A stretch of 64,000 nucleotides of DNA from Oscheius dolichura (lineage: Eukaryota > Nematoda > Chromadorea > Rhabditida > Rhabditidae), in assembly GCA_932521035.1 (NCBI GenBank), contig OW051494.1, forward strand, positions 7,550,001 through 7,614,000, read 5' to 3'. Shown here one piece after another: positions 9,917 to 22,314 of the stretch; within the stretch, counting starts at the first letter, position 1; each line of letters begins with the position of its first letter. The notes beneath the pieces were generated by a model, which had not been told where the DNA came from, did not search any database, and was given only the letters and a program-made list of their open reading frames with translations. The position numbers were made by a program, and so were the translations under genes.

Positions 9917-12900
9917 TTCGATCGCGTCGTTCACTTGGCGTCTAACTAGGAGGGAAAGCTGAATGGTGAATAGTTAGCTTTTTTGAATAGCTTTATCAAC
10001 TACAACATACTACAATTTCTCTGAAATGTTTATATCCGTGTTGCTGATGTTCTAATAACAAAAAGTATATTTTAATCCAGACTTCCTGATTGTAATTAGT
10101 TCCCTGTCCTCTCCCGCATCTGCTGCTCTTTCCTCCTTTTTCTATTGGATCGGCTTAGTCATCCACCTTCATGGGAAACCCGACATGGATAAATCTGGGT
10201 GCCCTGAACGTTCCCAGTACAAATTCTGTCGGATTCGTCATCTAACAAGAAACGGCTCGTGGTTTGGGGGGAATTATTGTCGACTGCTCTCTTCCCTTAC
10301 ACTTTTTGATAGCTTCAGCCAATTAGGAACACTTCGGGTTCAAACTTCACTACCGATTATCCTTTTCTATGTGGATCCCTCCCTCTCACCGGCCCGTATT
10401 CATTATAATACATGAACTGATCTCATCTTTTGATCTCGGCTGATGAGTAATCCAAACGAGAGGCTAATTTCACCTGCATAGACGATTATTAGCGGGGACA
10501 GAGAGCGAAAGGTGCAGCCATGGGCATAATTAGAGATCAGAGCCACTCTCTATACGAAAATCAGTGAATAAAATGTAGTAATTGGATGGAAAGGAAATAA
10601 GTCGAATATTTATAACTGGCAGAGATTGAATTTCGTCGTTTTCATTAGAATATAATTGTCAGAGGAAAACGATCGCTAGGTGCCTTTCTATTGAAATTTG
10701 CTTTTTTTGAGCCAAGAATTCTAATTTCTATAGTGTTTCGATTGTTTAGAAAATTGGGAATGATCATATTCAAGATAAACATAAGAAAAAATGATTCTAA
10801 AATGCATTTGTGTCCCCCTTGTACGGGAAGATGATTGCGACTCATGGAAATAACATTTCCTGCTTATTGTGAGTAATGTGCACTAATCCAGTGAACTAAA
10901 TGTGAAGCTAATTTCATCCGAATAGAAGCAGAGATTAAAAATTACTCCGTACACATTAAAAAATGTTTGACGAGAGGAGAGCAAAGATATATTAAGGCGG
11001 TTGGAAAGGAGGATGCAACAAATCTTTTTCTTTATTTTCTCTCTAAAATTTAAGTTTTTACCTTCGCAACATAAAATGGCATCTAGAGGGAAATATGTAC
11101 CAGCTGCTGGAAGTGGATACGGCGAGGACTGTAACTCACTGGGAGGCGAGATAAGGGCACGGGCGCCGCTTTAGGGCAGGCCTGTTGGGCTTCTGTTCAG
11201 CCATTGGAATATGACAGCTCATTCTGGTATTTTAAACTATCAGCTTCCATTTTTGGTTCTATTTATTGTTTGTCTGCCACCATCTACCAGATTCACCGCC
11301 CTGCCTCTAATTGGCGACCACCCGGAGGTATCCTGGCCGCCGGTCTCCCTCTCTCCCAGCCCCATCACTTCCTTTTTCTCCCGTTCCTTTCTTCCAGAAT
11401 CTCTTCGAGATTATTCTGGCCGCGACCAGTGAGCAGTCCCGAGACCGAGAGTCGCCGTTTCTCATAAACACGGCGGTGCCCCTCTGCTCCTTATCTGGTC
11501 ACGTTGTGCTCATCAGTGCTTATCTGCCCGTATCCTCCCGGTGCGGTTTCTGTTCGTTGTCAGCTTAAATCTTCTGTTTTCTGGTTTCTGGAGTGTACAC
11601 CAAAGCACGGTTTCGGTTTTGTTTTGTTATGGAAAAAGAGATCAGACGGCGCATTTGGGGAGGACAGTCGGCTCTGTAGCAGGATAGGGAGGGGGAGACG
11701 TCAGATCGTGCTAGGGGATGAGACGGAGTGTCCTGACCGGAATACCTTTTGGTATCGGTGGAGAAATTCATAATGAGCAGATACGGTAGAAAAGAAGGGC
11801 TTTGCGTCCCGTGGGAGATGTCTCCAGGGGCTAGAAGACGATCAGAACCATCCGAGCCAGCCATTTCGTCATCTGCCGATCCTCCACTAGGTCCTTTTCC
11901 TTTTGTAGAATTTGTAAAAATCAACGAAAGCGGGCTTCTTTGTTTTATGGAGATGGCTCTTTTCACCAGGCGAACCTAAAATCTCTCTTGACTCAAATTC
12001 CGGCCTCCTCCTGGAAGGTGGCATGAAAATGGCACCTGACCCCTTGCCCGCCACTGGCAGACATTCCACGGCTCTTTGAGTTCTCCTCACAGAAATGCCG
12101 GTTCGGGTAACCAGCTCTGGCCATCTGCCCCTTCTTGCCCTTCCCAATAACCCTGTGAGCCATCGGATCTCTCCCCAAATCCGCCTACCGTACTCCCCTC
12201 TCCCGTCATCTCCCAGCCGGGCTTCTTCTCGATTTACGTCTATTCTTGCAAAATGATAACTTTTCCGTTCCCGCGTGAATCATCCGTACAATTTGAACCC
12301 GCAGATGACGGATTGTTCGCCTGCTAATTGAGTTTCCGTACTTTCTTGGCTCTGAGGTCACAAGATTGACGGATCAGGGTCTCTTCTTCTCGCCTTACTC
12401 ATATCTAGAGAGACTTTTTGAGCCGGAGTCTGGATTGGGATGCCATTCTATTTCAGTCGCCTCTCCTTCTCTTTGCCGGGAAGTATCCTTTGCCTCGAAC
12501 GATTCCATTATGACTTATTCGCCATATAATGGTACCGTAATTGGGAGGAAAGACTAATTTTAACCGCTTTTCAACGGAATGAACTCCAGCCTTTCTCAGA
12601 GATCTTCTATATAAAAAGACAGCCTAGACTGTAGCCAGTTTCAAGACTTTTCCCTCATTCAAAATAGAAATTCAAGCTCTTTTCGACCCTGGCCAGGGTG
12701 GCCTTCCCCAGCTGTCCCTTTCGTCCTCATCATTCCTAGAGATTTGCGGTAGCCTCCCAAAGCCTTCTAGAAATTACTGTCCGCTCATATGTCCTCTGGT
12801 GTTTCATTTATTACCCCCTCTGGCTCATAATATTTATGACTATTGGGGATCGAGAGAGAGAAGCATTACAATGTCATGTGTCTCCGGGTGGTGGAGATCT

Positions 12901-14343
12901 CTCCTCCCATCTTCTCCTGTTTGTCTCTTTTTGATCCTCCCCGCGTCTAAATAAGATTAAAATCACCATTCTAGCTTATTGAGGTCAGGGGCTAGCTAAC
13001 AGAGGGGCAGGTTTGGGTTACTGTAGGGTTACTGTAGCCATGAGGGTCTCTGATAATAGAAGGCGTTATTCGGGCCTCTCCAAACCGATCTCCAGTCCCA
13101 AAAGAGAGGACAGGAGGATGACTCGTGGCTGCTCTTTGAAACTAGATAGAGATCAGTTGACCCTCTCTCCCGGAATCCTTTGAGCTCCACCCGCATTTTT
13201 ATTTGTTTTCTGAGGAAGACCTGGCCGCCCACGGGACACGACTCCCTACAGAGGTGGCCTGCCTCGTCGGATTGAGTCACGGCCCTAATCAGCTCCTGAT
13301 AATGCCCCCCACCCGAGGAGGACGAGATCAAAAGAGCACTCGTCCAGTTGACCATCTGCTGACTAATTCTCGAGTCTCTCTCCTCCCAGTCAGGGTACGA
13401 CGTGATCCGGTCGGAATCCTCTTATCTCCGGGAATAGTCAGATTAGAGACAGCCGACTGTTCAACTGTTCACCTCGTCGGGTTTATCACATTTTGTTCTC
13501 TCTCCGGGGTTGCAAAAGGGAAGCCATACCCTCTAATTGGCTCGTTTCATCCTGGGAGAGAGAGAGAGCAAAAGGTGTACAAGGTGGGATATTAGTCACT
13601 GGCCGGGGGGCATTTCAATGGCGAGGAGGAGGACGACGACGGGGGTATTACTGGAAGGGCAGAAACACTGCAGCTGATCCTCTTTGATATATTCCATCTG
13701 ATTATCATTCAGAAGAAGTTTTTGTACTTTAAAAGGAGGGGGAAGGAGAGGCCCATGTACGGACGGCTGCCCTTGTCCTCCCGCGGCCTAGGGATAGTTT
13801 ACCAGGGAAAGTACAACCAGGGTAGAACGAGCAGACAACAATCTCATGTGCATAACTTACCAGGAAACAGTAAATAACCAAAAACCGCCCCCATCTCCTG
13901 TTCCTAGGCTCCTCTCGCGGCAGGCCGCGTGCTACAGTATTCTTTCCCCTACCAGCGCTTTCAAGGCGTAAAAGAGGTGGAATATGGTATCCTCGTATAG
14001 ACACTGATGGTGTCATCCCGTCAGTTCACCGTACTACCGTAACCTTGAGATATTCCTGATTCACAACGTGTCTGCCACCAAAGGCCGGCCGCCCGCCCCG
14101 TCTCCCATCCTCCCGTCCCCCTGGCTGACTAGTCTGATTTGTCTTTCGTTCTTTCCCGCCGTCGTCGTACTTAATCATGTTCGAGTCATATAAACGGCAG
14201 GTGACGGCTGCTCGAATTGGCCGTGTCTAATTTGGACAGAGCTGTACGCAGAATGAACCGGGCCCGACTAGGAGACGGAAATTGTTCTCACCCTTTGTTT
14301 TTGGAGGGTAAGGACAATTCGGAAGACTTTTGCAAATTGAGAA

Positions 14344-14358
14344 GGGGGGGGGGGGGGG
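14344..14358 (+). repeat. Homopolymer run of 15 G
   Basis: An uninterrupted G tract of 15 bases, followed by CG and A-rich sequence. Such runs are length-unstable and can form G-quadruplexes. The exact length in an assembly is often unreliable. Confidence 0.9.
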
Positions 14359-16870
14359 CGAAAAAGTTGCGACGTGGCCTCGTGAAATGCGAGAAGACGG
14401 AGCGGGTACGAAGATCTCGAGCACAAGATCATATTTTGCCCATTACATCATCTGCCGCCTCAGAAATCGGGAGCTGCACGGATCTCACTTCCGTATTTTT
14501 TCGCCGAGTTGTCTCCACATTTCAAGGCGAAGGCAGACGAGTGTTAGAAGTTCAGACGAGCTGTGGTGTCGTTTCCACCTGTACCTTGCCCTTGTGGGAC
14601 CGTTTACCCACAGCGACTGCCCTATTTATTCACCGAAAACCATACTTCAGCTGGGTTGGGGAAGTTTTACCGTCCCCTTGGGTAAACGGCTACAGCATTC
14701 TTTTGAAAAAGACCTTTGAAACGTACTAGTCCACTAGTCCCCAGATTAATGTAAGGTTCCCTCGTCTCTCTTGCTCGAAGTTGCTTGTCCTCCTCCTGTA
14801 TCCGTCCAATCCTCTAAAACCCCAGAGGGCAGCCTATTTTCGAGCTGACTTGGCCTAAAACTACCGTAGCCTTTGACGACAACAGTATCCCTTTAATTTG
14901 CCCTTTAAAGCCACCTGTCCTCCTGGAACCGTTTCCGCCTGCCCTTTCCCCTCGTTTATCCTCCACTTATCCCCAGTTCTCCTTCTTCTCTCCCACAGAA
15001 TGTGCTTGTTCATCCTCCAGTCCAAATATCGACTACAGTAATCCCCTGTCCTCCCGACTCTGTCCAGGATCCTGCCCCTAATCTGTTTATCGTCGGCAAC
15101 TGGCTTATCCGTCCTTTTTTACGTCTCTCCATGTCGGGAGGAAAATAGGCTTTTGCTCCCTATTCCCTGTCCATTCCAATTCTCGGTGACTGACCTTTTC
15201 AAAACACAGAAGAAGTTGTCCTTCTTCCCGATAACACGGTCCTCCTCCGTCCTCAGGTTGTACTCTTCTCCTCCTCCCGGGGGTGTCAAAATGTGTACGT
15301 GTTCCAGAATCCGTGAACATTTGAGAGGCGGGCTAGAACGATCAGGGGAAAGCCGCTCTCCTCCTCCCAAAATATCCGTCCCTATTTTCTAATACAGTCA
15401 ACATTTTCAGAAGTAGCCGAGACGGTGGATCCCCCAGGAAATAAAGACAAGATGAACCGAGACTTCGCGTCTTTCCGGCAGACTGTCCAGGTTGGTTGTC
15501 TCTCCAGTCCCCGCACCCGTAAAGTCTCGGCTCCTCCGGGCCAAGGCTGTCCCCCTGGACACCAGTCCAAGCAACTTCCTTTTGGCTAAAGTGAGAACCT
15601 GAAGTGTGTTCCGGTTCTTTGTACCTTGAGCCGTTTGACCCAACCTAGGGGGAGATTCCCACGTACTGGATGATAAACTGGCTCCGCTCTATTTAATTCC
15701 TCTAATTCCATGCACTTTACCTATAGTCAAAGTATTCTTGGCCTTTTGACCGTGGGTAGAACAAACGAGCGCAAAAATTCTCCCAGGGAATAGGGGCTGG
15801 GGTAATCCGACGGTAGGCAGGACGGCCGAGCTTTCCAGCGTTTCATCTTATTTCTTGTCGTTTTTCACTTCTGATCCAGGGAAAAACTCATATTTTAACT
15901 TCATGTACCTGGATTTATCCTCTCTTTTAAAAATGGCTACTGTATTCCATGAAAAAATCCTTTGAATACCTATTGTTCTCTTGAATAGGACGATCTCCCA
16001 CCCGGTGGCCGCTCGGGGTGACCGAAGGCCCTCGCCCTATAAATAGAGGCCCGGATCTCCCCAAGTCCCCCTGCATTGGTTCCCCTTCCCCTTCACCTCG
16101 ACTCATATAATCGTAAAAGGGAAGTATTCTGTGAATCAACTCGACATTTTTGACCCCATTAGTGAGGCCAGTATATCATTCTCCGTTCTTGATTAGTCAG
16201 GACTGGAAAATGTTGAATAGCTGGGTCGAGAAGGCAAGGAACGTCAGGCGGGAATGAGTCAGAATGTCATCGTTTCCATTTCAAAGAATTCGAGATGGCT
16301 GCAAATGAAGCAAGCGGGATTGGTCATGGTTGTTACTATCTTGTGACTCTCGAACTCTTACCACGTTCGAAGAGGACAGGGTAACACAGTCAGAGGCCCT
16401 CTAACAGAAGGATGACGCAGTCTCATTATCCTCCCCGTAGACTTCGGGAAAGTGCTTACGGTGGCTAAATCTGTCTGCTCTTGCTCATCCAGCTGCCAGG
16501 AAAGAGGGAAGAACAGGAGAGCCGGGTGGATTTCTCCTCTACTGGCCGGCGGCTATCTACTGAAATTCCTGGCCATCTGCCAGTAAATAAAGAAGAAATG
16601 GCCCTAGTCCTATTTAGAGAGAGCCTAATTCTGCCCTCCCCCATATCAGAGATCCACTCAATTTCAAGGAAGTGTCCCTGTCCTCTGTTGGCCTCCGCCC
16701 CGACCATCAAAATGTGCACGATTATTGTGGTTCATTTGGTTGGAAAAGAAGCCGACGTGAAGGCGGTCGAAATATGTTCGTACTAATTATGTGCTCAAAG
16801 ATCTTCAAGGGGCAATTGCTTATTCGGTGATTCCATCCGAAAAAACAGGGAAGTACAGTGGAGACACCTG

Positions 16871-17593
16871 GACCCGTATGCATAGTCGATATCCCCGGGG
16901 AAAGATTTATCCCCAATCGGATTAAATCCGTATTCACAGTCATTTTTCTGGGGAATCCCGGGGATTGTTGGATGCATTGATGGAAGTTTGATCAAAATCA
17001 AGGCTCCCACTCGCAACGAACACGAATTTGTTTGTCGGAAGGGTTTCCATGCCATTAATATGGCTGCCGTTTGCGATGATAGGCATCTCTTCCGCTGGGT
17101 CAACTCTTCATATCCGGGATCAGCTGCCGATTGTCGCATTTTCAACGAGAGCCATTTAAAGTCAGCTCTAGATGATAAAACCCTTTCCGGGTGTCTTCTC
17201 GGTGATAGCGGCTATAAAAGCTCGCCCTCTTTGCTGACTCCGATTCTGAAACCTTTGTCGCAAAAGGAGATGAATTATAGCAATGCTGTATGCCTTGGGC
17301 GCGTGTTCATCGAGCAGGCCTTCGGGAATTTGAAGAGACAGTGGAGCTGTCTTCACTCAGGACTTCGCTATGACCCCGTGACTAATTCTTTCTTCTCCAC
17401 GAAGACCTGTGGATCAAGAAGACCAAAAAGAATATATAATATCTTCGGGGATACGTATCCCCATCGGGGATATCGACTATGAATGCCAAATTTTATCCCT
17501 GGGGATAAATCTTTCCCCCGGATTAGTTTATCACCGGTGATAAGTATCCCCGGGATTAATTTATCCCCGAGGATATGTCTATGAATACGGGTC
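16871..17593 (+). mobile_element. PIF/Harbinger transposon fragment with inverted ends
   Basis: The ends match as inverted repeats: GACCCGTATGCATAG at the left and the complement of CTATGAATACGGGTC at the right. The element is flanked on both sides by CTG (16868-16870 and 17594-17596), a 3-bp target duplication as expected for PIF/Harbinger. Inside, next to both ends, are many partly palindromic ATCCCCGGGGAT-like words, including a second inverted copy of the TATCCCC end near 17,460. The core is the C-terminal part of a DDE transposase (see the nested entry). At 723 bp it is too short to be autonomous, so it is an internally deleted, probably dead copy. Confidence 0.85.
16939..17482 (+). pseudogene. 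Harbinger-type DDE transposase, N-terminally truncated
   Basis: The open frame encodes about 180 residues matching the DDE_Tnp_4 / HARBI1 family. Motifs in order are GCIDGSLIKI (first catalytic Asp), KGFHAINMAAVCD, PGSAADCRIF (second Asp), LGDSGYKSSP, and FIEQAFGNLKRQW (catalytic Glu). All three acidic residues therefore remain. The N-terminal helical part that normally precedes the first Asp is missing, and there is no plausible start codon, so I call it a remnant. The final 25 residues run into the right terminal repeat. Its companion Myb-like protein, present in autonomous Harbingers, is absent. Confidence 0.85.
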
Positions 17594-17814
17594 CTGTCCG
17601 GCCATAATTAACACGACGAATTGGATGAGTCAGACCGGACGGGGAGAGGCCGTCGCATGCATATTTCATGCTACAGGTTACGGTAGGCCGTTCCCGATCA
17701 CTGGCCAGGAACTTGGATTCTTGGAACGGAGAATGAGGGGAGATAGGCCTTACTGTAGCCGGGATATTGTGCACTAGTGACTCAATGGTTTTTTTGGAAT
17801 CTTGTCACTTTTAT

Positions 17815-18012
17815 TAAGTGACTAGTATGCCTCCGGCGGCCTTTGGCCGCGTTTGGATTAAAAATATGACAGTCGAAAAAGATTGGACGGTCGAATAAAA
17901 CCGGACCGGTCGGATCTTTCTGCTTCTCTAACTGTCTGCGTTTGACCGTCAAATCCGTATAGACGACAGGTCTTGCAGACAGACAGACAGACAGATCTGC
18001 CTATTATTAGGG
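17815..18012 (-). repeat. Dispersed repeat, copy 1
   Basis: A ~190-bp segment that recurs in opposite orientation at about 50,905-51,060. Both copies share, in order, CTACCCTAATAATAGGCAGA, a CTGTCTGT run, CGGTCAAA, CAGACAGTTAGAGAAGCAGA, AAGATCCGACCGGTC and CGCGGCC...GGAGG.ATACT. This copy has a longer (AGAC)n run. No coding capacity and no clear terminal inverted repeats; it is a short non-autonomous repeat family. Confidence 0.8.
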
Positions 18013-21000
18013 TAGGATATGGGGCAGACAATAACAACCCAAGGCAGCTCTTTTTAGCCAGGAGGTTTTAAAAAATCCCGGCTCAACCCAATCCTCCTCG
18101 TTCCCGGATGTTTATCTCCACGTTATTTCAGTCTAAAATAGCCGGGATACTGTAAATAAACAGGTGAATAAGGGGGAGGAGGAGGTGTCTCCGGCGCTCT
18201 ATTCCCAAATTCGGCCCTATCCTCCTACCGTAATCTCCTCAACTCCCCGAGGTGATCAGAACACAAAATCCTTTAAAAGCTGGCTCTGTTTTCTGGTGTC
18301 CAAAAGTGGCGAGACCCTCTACCTCAAATGCTGTTATCCTCCCTGAGCCGCGGACAAGGATGAGCAACATCTCGTTCATCTGGTCAAATCGGCCTAGATG
18401 ACTCGCCGTCCCCTCGGTTTCCTCCTTTATTTTCTACTTTTTTCTATTCCATTATTCCTTTTCTATCCCATTAGATGGTGATAAATAGTCGTCACCCCTC
18501 CAAGAACCAGGTAATTGACTCCATCTCCCCGTGGCTTACTCAGAGCCGCCGAGTCTCTAGTCGAAAGATCACCGATCGTACAAACAACAGACGACGACGG
18601 CTTTTTCTAGTATGATGTATTTGTGCACGGAGAAAAAAACAGCGTGATAGGATCGAGTGCTCTTTGGCTCAAAAACAAGCAGAAGAAGATATGTGGCCGG
18701 TCATCTTCTCGCTCCTCCGACAGGCATCCGGTGGAAGCAGCTCTATTTCAAGGACTGTTCTCATTTTTGAATTTCTTTTTATCGGATCCTACAATACCTT
18801 GGCCGGTTGTCTAGTGTTTCAAATTGTTTGTTTAATCTTCCGAAGAAATGGAACTTCCATTTTTCAATGAAAGAGCCGGCTCTACCGGTCGGGAAGATTC
18901 ATTCTCTCTGGAACAGGGGGGATCGCTGGCTCGGAAAGGACCGTCCCCTAATTTTTATGGGAGTCTCGCGAAACCGGGACACCCAGGTGGCAACGGGACT
19001 ACATACTAAAGGCCGGTCCCGCCCGTTGCCAACCCTAGTTTGGCCTCTCCGCTGGCTCTGATCCATCCTCCCGGAAACTGACAAGTGTTCTTTTTCTGTG
19101 CCGGCACCGGACGGCCTTCAGAGCATCTCCTCGGAGCTCAAACTCCTATGGGAGAATTCCAGGAGATCCACTGGATACTGGGAATCCTCTCCTCCTCTCC
19201 GCAAGTCACCTGGTGTCTTTTGTCTGCCGTCCTCGTACAACTCGTCTAATTCACTTGTTCCGTCCAGCTGTGCTCACTCTGCCCGGTGTACCATGACGTT
19301 AGATGTTCGCCGGGGGCTAATTTCCTTATTATTCTCTCGTTCTATATGACTCATTCTTCGAGGTAATAGAGAAAGATAAACAAAGTGATCTTGTTATTCT
19401 TTCGGTCTCCAAATATTGCTTCTTCTAGCTAGGGATCCCCCGCCTGCGTCAATTCAACCATCCAGAATAATTTACTAGAAATAATTGCTGTATTTATAGG
19501 CAAACTACTTCCAATTTATACCTTCCCTGATCAGAAAAATGTTCGAAATTGTCTTGGATTACGGTAGAGTCTCGGGTAGTAAGTGTACCTGGCCCAAGAT
19601 CACCGTAATCCTCCCCGCTGGCCTCTCCTCTGGGAAGAGGAGAAATGCCCCTGAATGAAGTCACTGAACCATTTCATAACGTGTTTTGCTGTTCGTTTTC
19701 CACTTCCTCGTATAGATGCATTTCCCCGAAGAAGGGATCCCTCTCTCTCCTCATCTGCACGTGCCAGCTCCCTCTCCTTTGGTCCAAACTCTTTGTTCAG
19801 TTGACCTTTCCCTTTTCTTGGTACGACATTTCGACTCAATCAAATCAAGCTACAGACTGGTATACGAGTATGCCAAACGGTAAATTCCATTCGAGAACTG
19901 GGTAATCTCACTGTTCATACGGTAGCCTACCGTGTTTCGCGCTCTCTCTTGGCTTCAAAAGTAGAGATCATGAACTGAAACCTTAGAAAAACATTTAAAA
20001 ACAGTGTTAATCACCTCTAATTCTAATCGTTTTATCTCTTTATACTACAGTAATCCTAGAGCATGGCCTGCCCTCCTCCTCTCCTTTTATTCTGAGCCTA
20101 GTCGTCTGCAAGCGCGCCCTATTACCGTAATCCCTCTCTTCTCTAAAGGAGGTCCTTTTCCCATAATTTCCTGTCTTTGTGAGTTTTTAATGATCAGGAT
20201 ACTGTAGGTGGAAGTGTATAGAATGAGTAAGCATGCTTATGCCTCAAAGGCTGGCTCGTCCTTCTGTGGGACTTGGAAATCTCCCGGCTTCTAGTCAGCC
20301 CGGAAGCAGAGGCAGAGGTGCCTAGTATCGTATGCCCTACGCAGTGAAATGTTGCTCTTTTGCTCTTTTCTTGATGACTAGCCGGGCTGTTTTGTTCTCT
20401 GCCTCACCGCCGCATATATATAAATAACAGGACGACCCCACCTGTTGATGAACTTTGAGGGGATCGGTGTACGAGGAAGTCGAGCATTCCCTCCCATTTC
20501 AAGATTCCGTCTTGTAGTTTTAATCTCCCGCGTGTCCGATCCTCTCTTATCTTCTGCTGGGATATTCCATCTGGGGAGGAGGTGGCTTGGAGGAGAGCCT
20601 TCCTTTGCAATAACATTGAGCGAGAGGTCCTCTAGTCCTCGAGGGAGGTATAGTCCAAAAATGACCGATTTGCCAATTATGGGCAAGTTTCCTCTGAATC
20701 AGCTTATAATTCCATCGCTAGTACTTCATAAAAAGAGGGCTAATCAGTTCTGTAACAATATGAATTCGTGAACTTTGGCTTCGTCCAGCTGTGACATTTG
20801 CAAAAATGAAGTTTAGTGTTGGCTTACCCTTTCCAAGAAGAGGTATACTTCGTTTTGTGCGAAATTTTTATCCAGCTCTTCTCTTTTGTCATTTCCTTGG
20901 GCATAAAGTACCCTCGTTGACTTTCTCATGTTAGGATGCTTTTTAAACTGGGCCGGCGATGGGCACACGGTGGCCAGATCGCGGCCGGCTCGGTTGGCAG

Positions 21001-22314
21001 CCGTGCTTTCTGGTCCTTTCCTGGAAACAGATCTCGTCACAATGGTAGGACTTCTGTTCTGCCCATTATGAGAGTTGTATACTGTTAGTGATAAGCGACA
21101 GGCTTTTTAGCCACTCACTGTCCCGGCCACCCTGGTCACGACCTCACGTTCTGCTAGAAGGGGCCTGCAATCCACAGTACGTGAGCAGCCGCGGGAATAC
21201 GGTACCCGGGGAGGATAGGAGTGCCCGACCTCTTCCACTTATTCTCCCCCACTAAAGAACAGCTCATACTACACGATACCCAAAGATCTCCCCCTCATTT
21301 TTTTCTCATTCCAAAGGGGGAAAGATCAAATCATAGACTGAGCCATTTCAAGAACCGGTGTACGTGCGGCAGACTATAAAATATTCTATGCGGTCGACGC
21401 CCTTTTTTGTGCATTTTCAGCATTTTCTTTGGGGGTTTCTCGTACTTTCTTGGAATCTAGTCTGGTTAAAATGACCGGCCTTGTATTAAGAGTCTCTTAC
21501 CGTACGGCAGACGGTCCTCCTCTTCTCTAGATGATGTCTCCCCAAAGGGGGCAACAATCCCCTCTGAATATAAGACACACGTGTTTATGATATTAGCCGA
21601 CTCCAAATCGGAATCCAATTCTGTCCAATTACTCTCCCCGCCGTGCAACTGTTCACGCCACCAATCGGGTTACTGTAATTCAATCTGGCTCCATTGGGCC
21701 AATTTCCCGCTTTCCTCGAATCTACCCGTACTATTCATCAAATATAGAAAGAAACGACCTCGGCTTCCGGTAATATTTCGAAAAGTTCATTGTGATTCAT
21801 GTAAACAGATGCAAAATTCGTTTAATTATCAGCTGCTGGGTACGGGGTGGGGCAAACACACACCCCGGGGTGGTGACTACTCCCGGCCGGGTTACGGTAG
21901 CACTTCCGGAGGGAAGGGAGCCGGGCCTTATCCAGCTACTTTTCGGTTTCCAAGACTACAGTAACCTACAGTAACCCTTTCAGTCCGTTGTACCTTTAGT
22001 GGTCCAAGGTTACGGTATCTGCCCTTCATGGCTCTGATACTGACTCGGCCCGCCTCCTTCTCCTGCTCTTCCTCCTACTTTCCGCCGTCCTGACCTCTTG
22101 CCTTGTCCCATATTCCCTCTGTCTACTGATTTGACTTCATTCCTACGGTACCCCTACAATTTCTCAGGTCGGGATTACGGTATCTACCTGCTATAGCCCG
22201 CACCCCCTCTCCAGCTACCCTTCCTCCTATTCCTTCAACTTCCACTCCTGGTCCCTATTTAGCCATTCTTTAGATTTATCTTGGCTTCTACAGTAATCCC
22301 CCACGTTTCAGGCA
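18013..22314. other. Gene-poor region rich in TTACTGTAG/TACGGTA motifs
   Basis: About 4.3 kb with no supported gene. Copies of TTACTGTAG, TACGGTA and their complements are frequent, for example 19,559, 20,047, 20,126, 21,673, 21,888, 21,953-21,977 and 22,170. Several short GC-rich open frames exist but none shows a family motif. A TATATATAAATA stretch lies near 20,413. The segment ends in the TTTCAG acceptor directly upstream of receptor gene 1. Confidence 0.45.

Larger units (their letters stand above)
9447..16867. other. Long gene-poor region with dispersed short repeats
   Basis: About 7.4 kb with no gene I can support. Open frames occur on both strands but lack domain motifs, consistent codon bias and credible splicing. 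The stretch holds a tRNA-derived element (9851-9916), a 15-base G run (14344-14358), T-rich AT tracts near 10,600-11,060, and many copies of TTACTGTAG/TACGGTA-type motifs (for example two at 13,018-13,036). It becomes GC-rich and pyrimidine/purine-skewed from about 11.2 kb. Unrecognised noncoding RNA genes or fast-evolving exons cannot be excluded. Confidence 0.45.

Noticed and set aside
14217-14729. 170-codon open frame on the plus strand
   Set aside because: It runs through the 15-G tract, has another frame open in parallel, and shows no motif or codon bias.
17975-17992. AGAC tandem run as a possible CRISPR-like or regulatory array
   Set aside because: Simple microsatellite inside a dispersed repeat, in a eukaryotic genome; no spacers.
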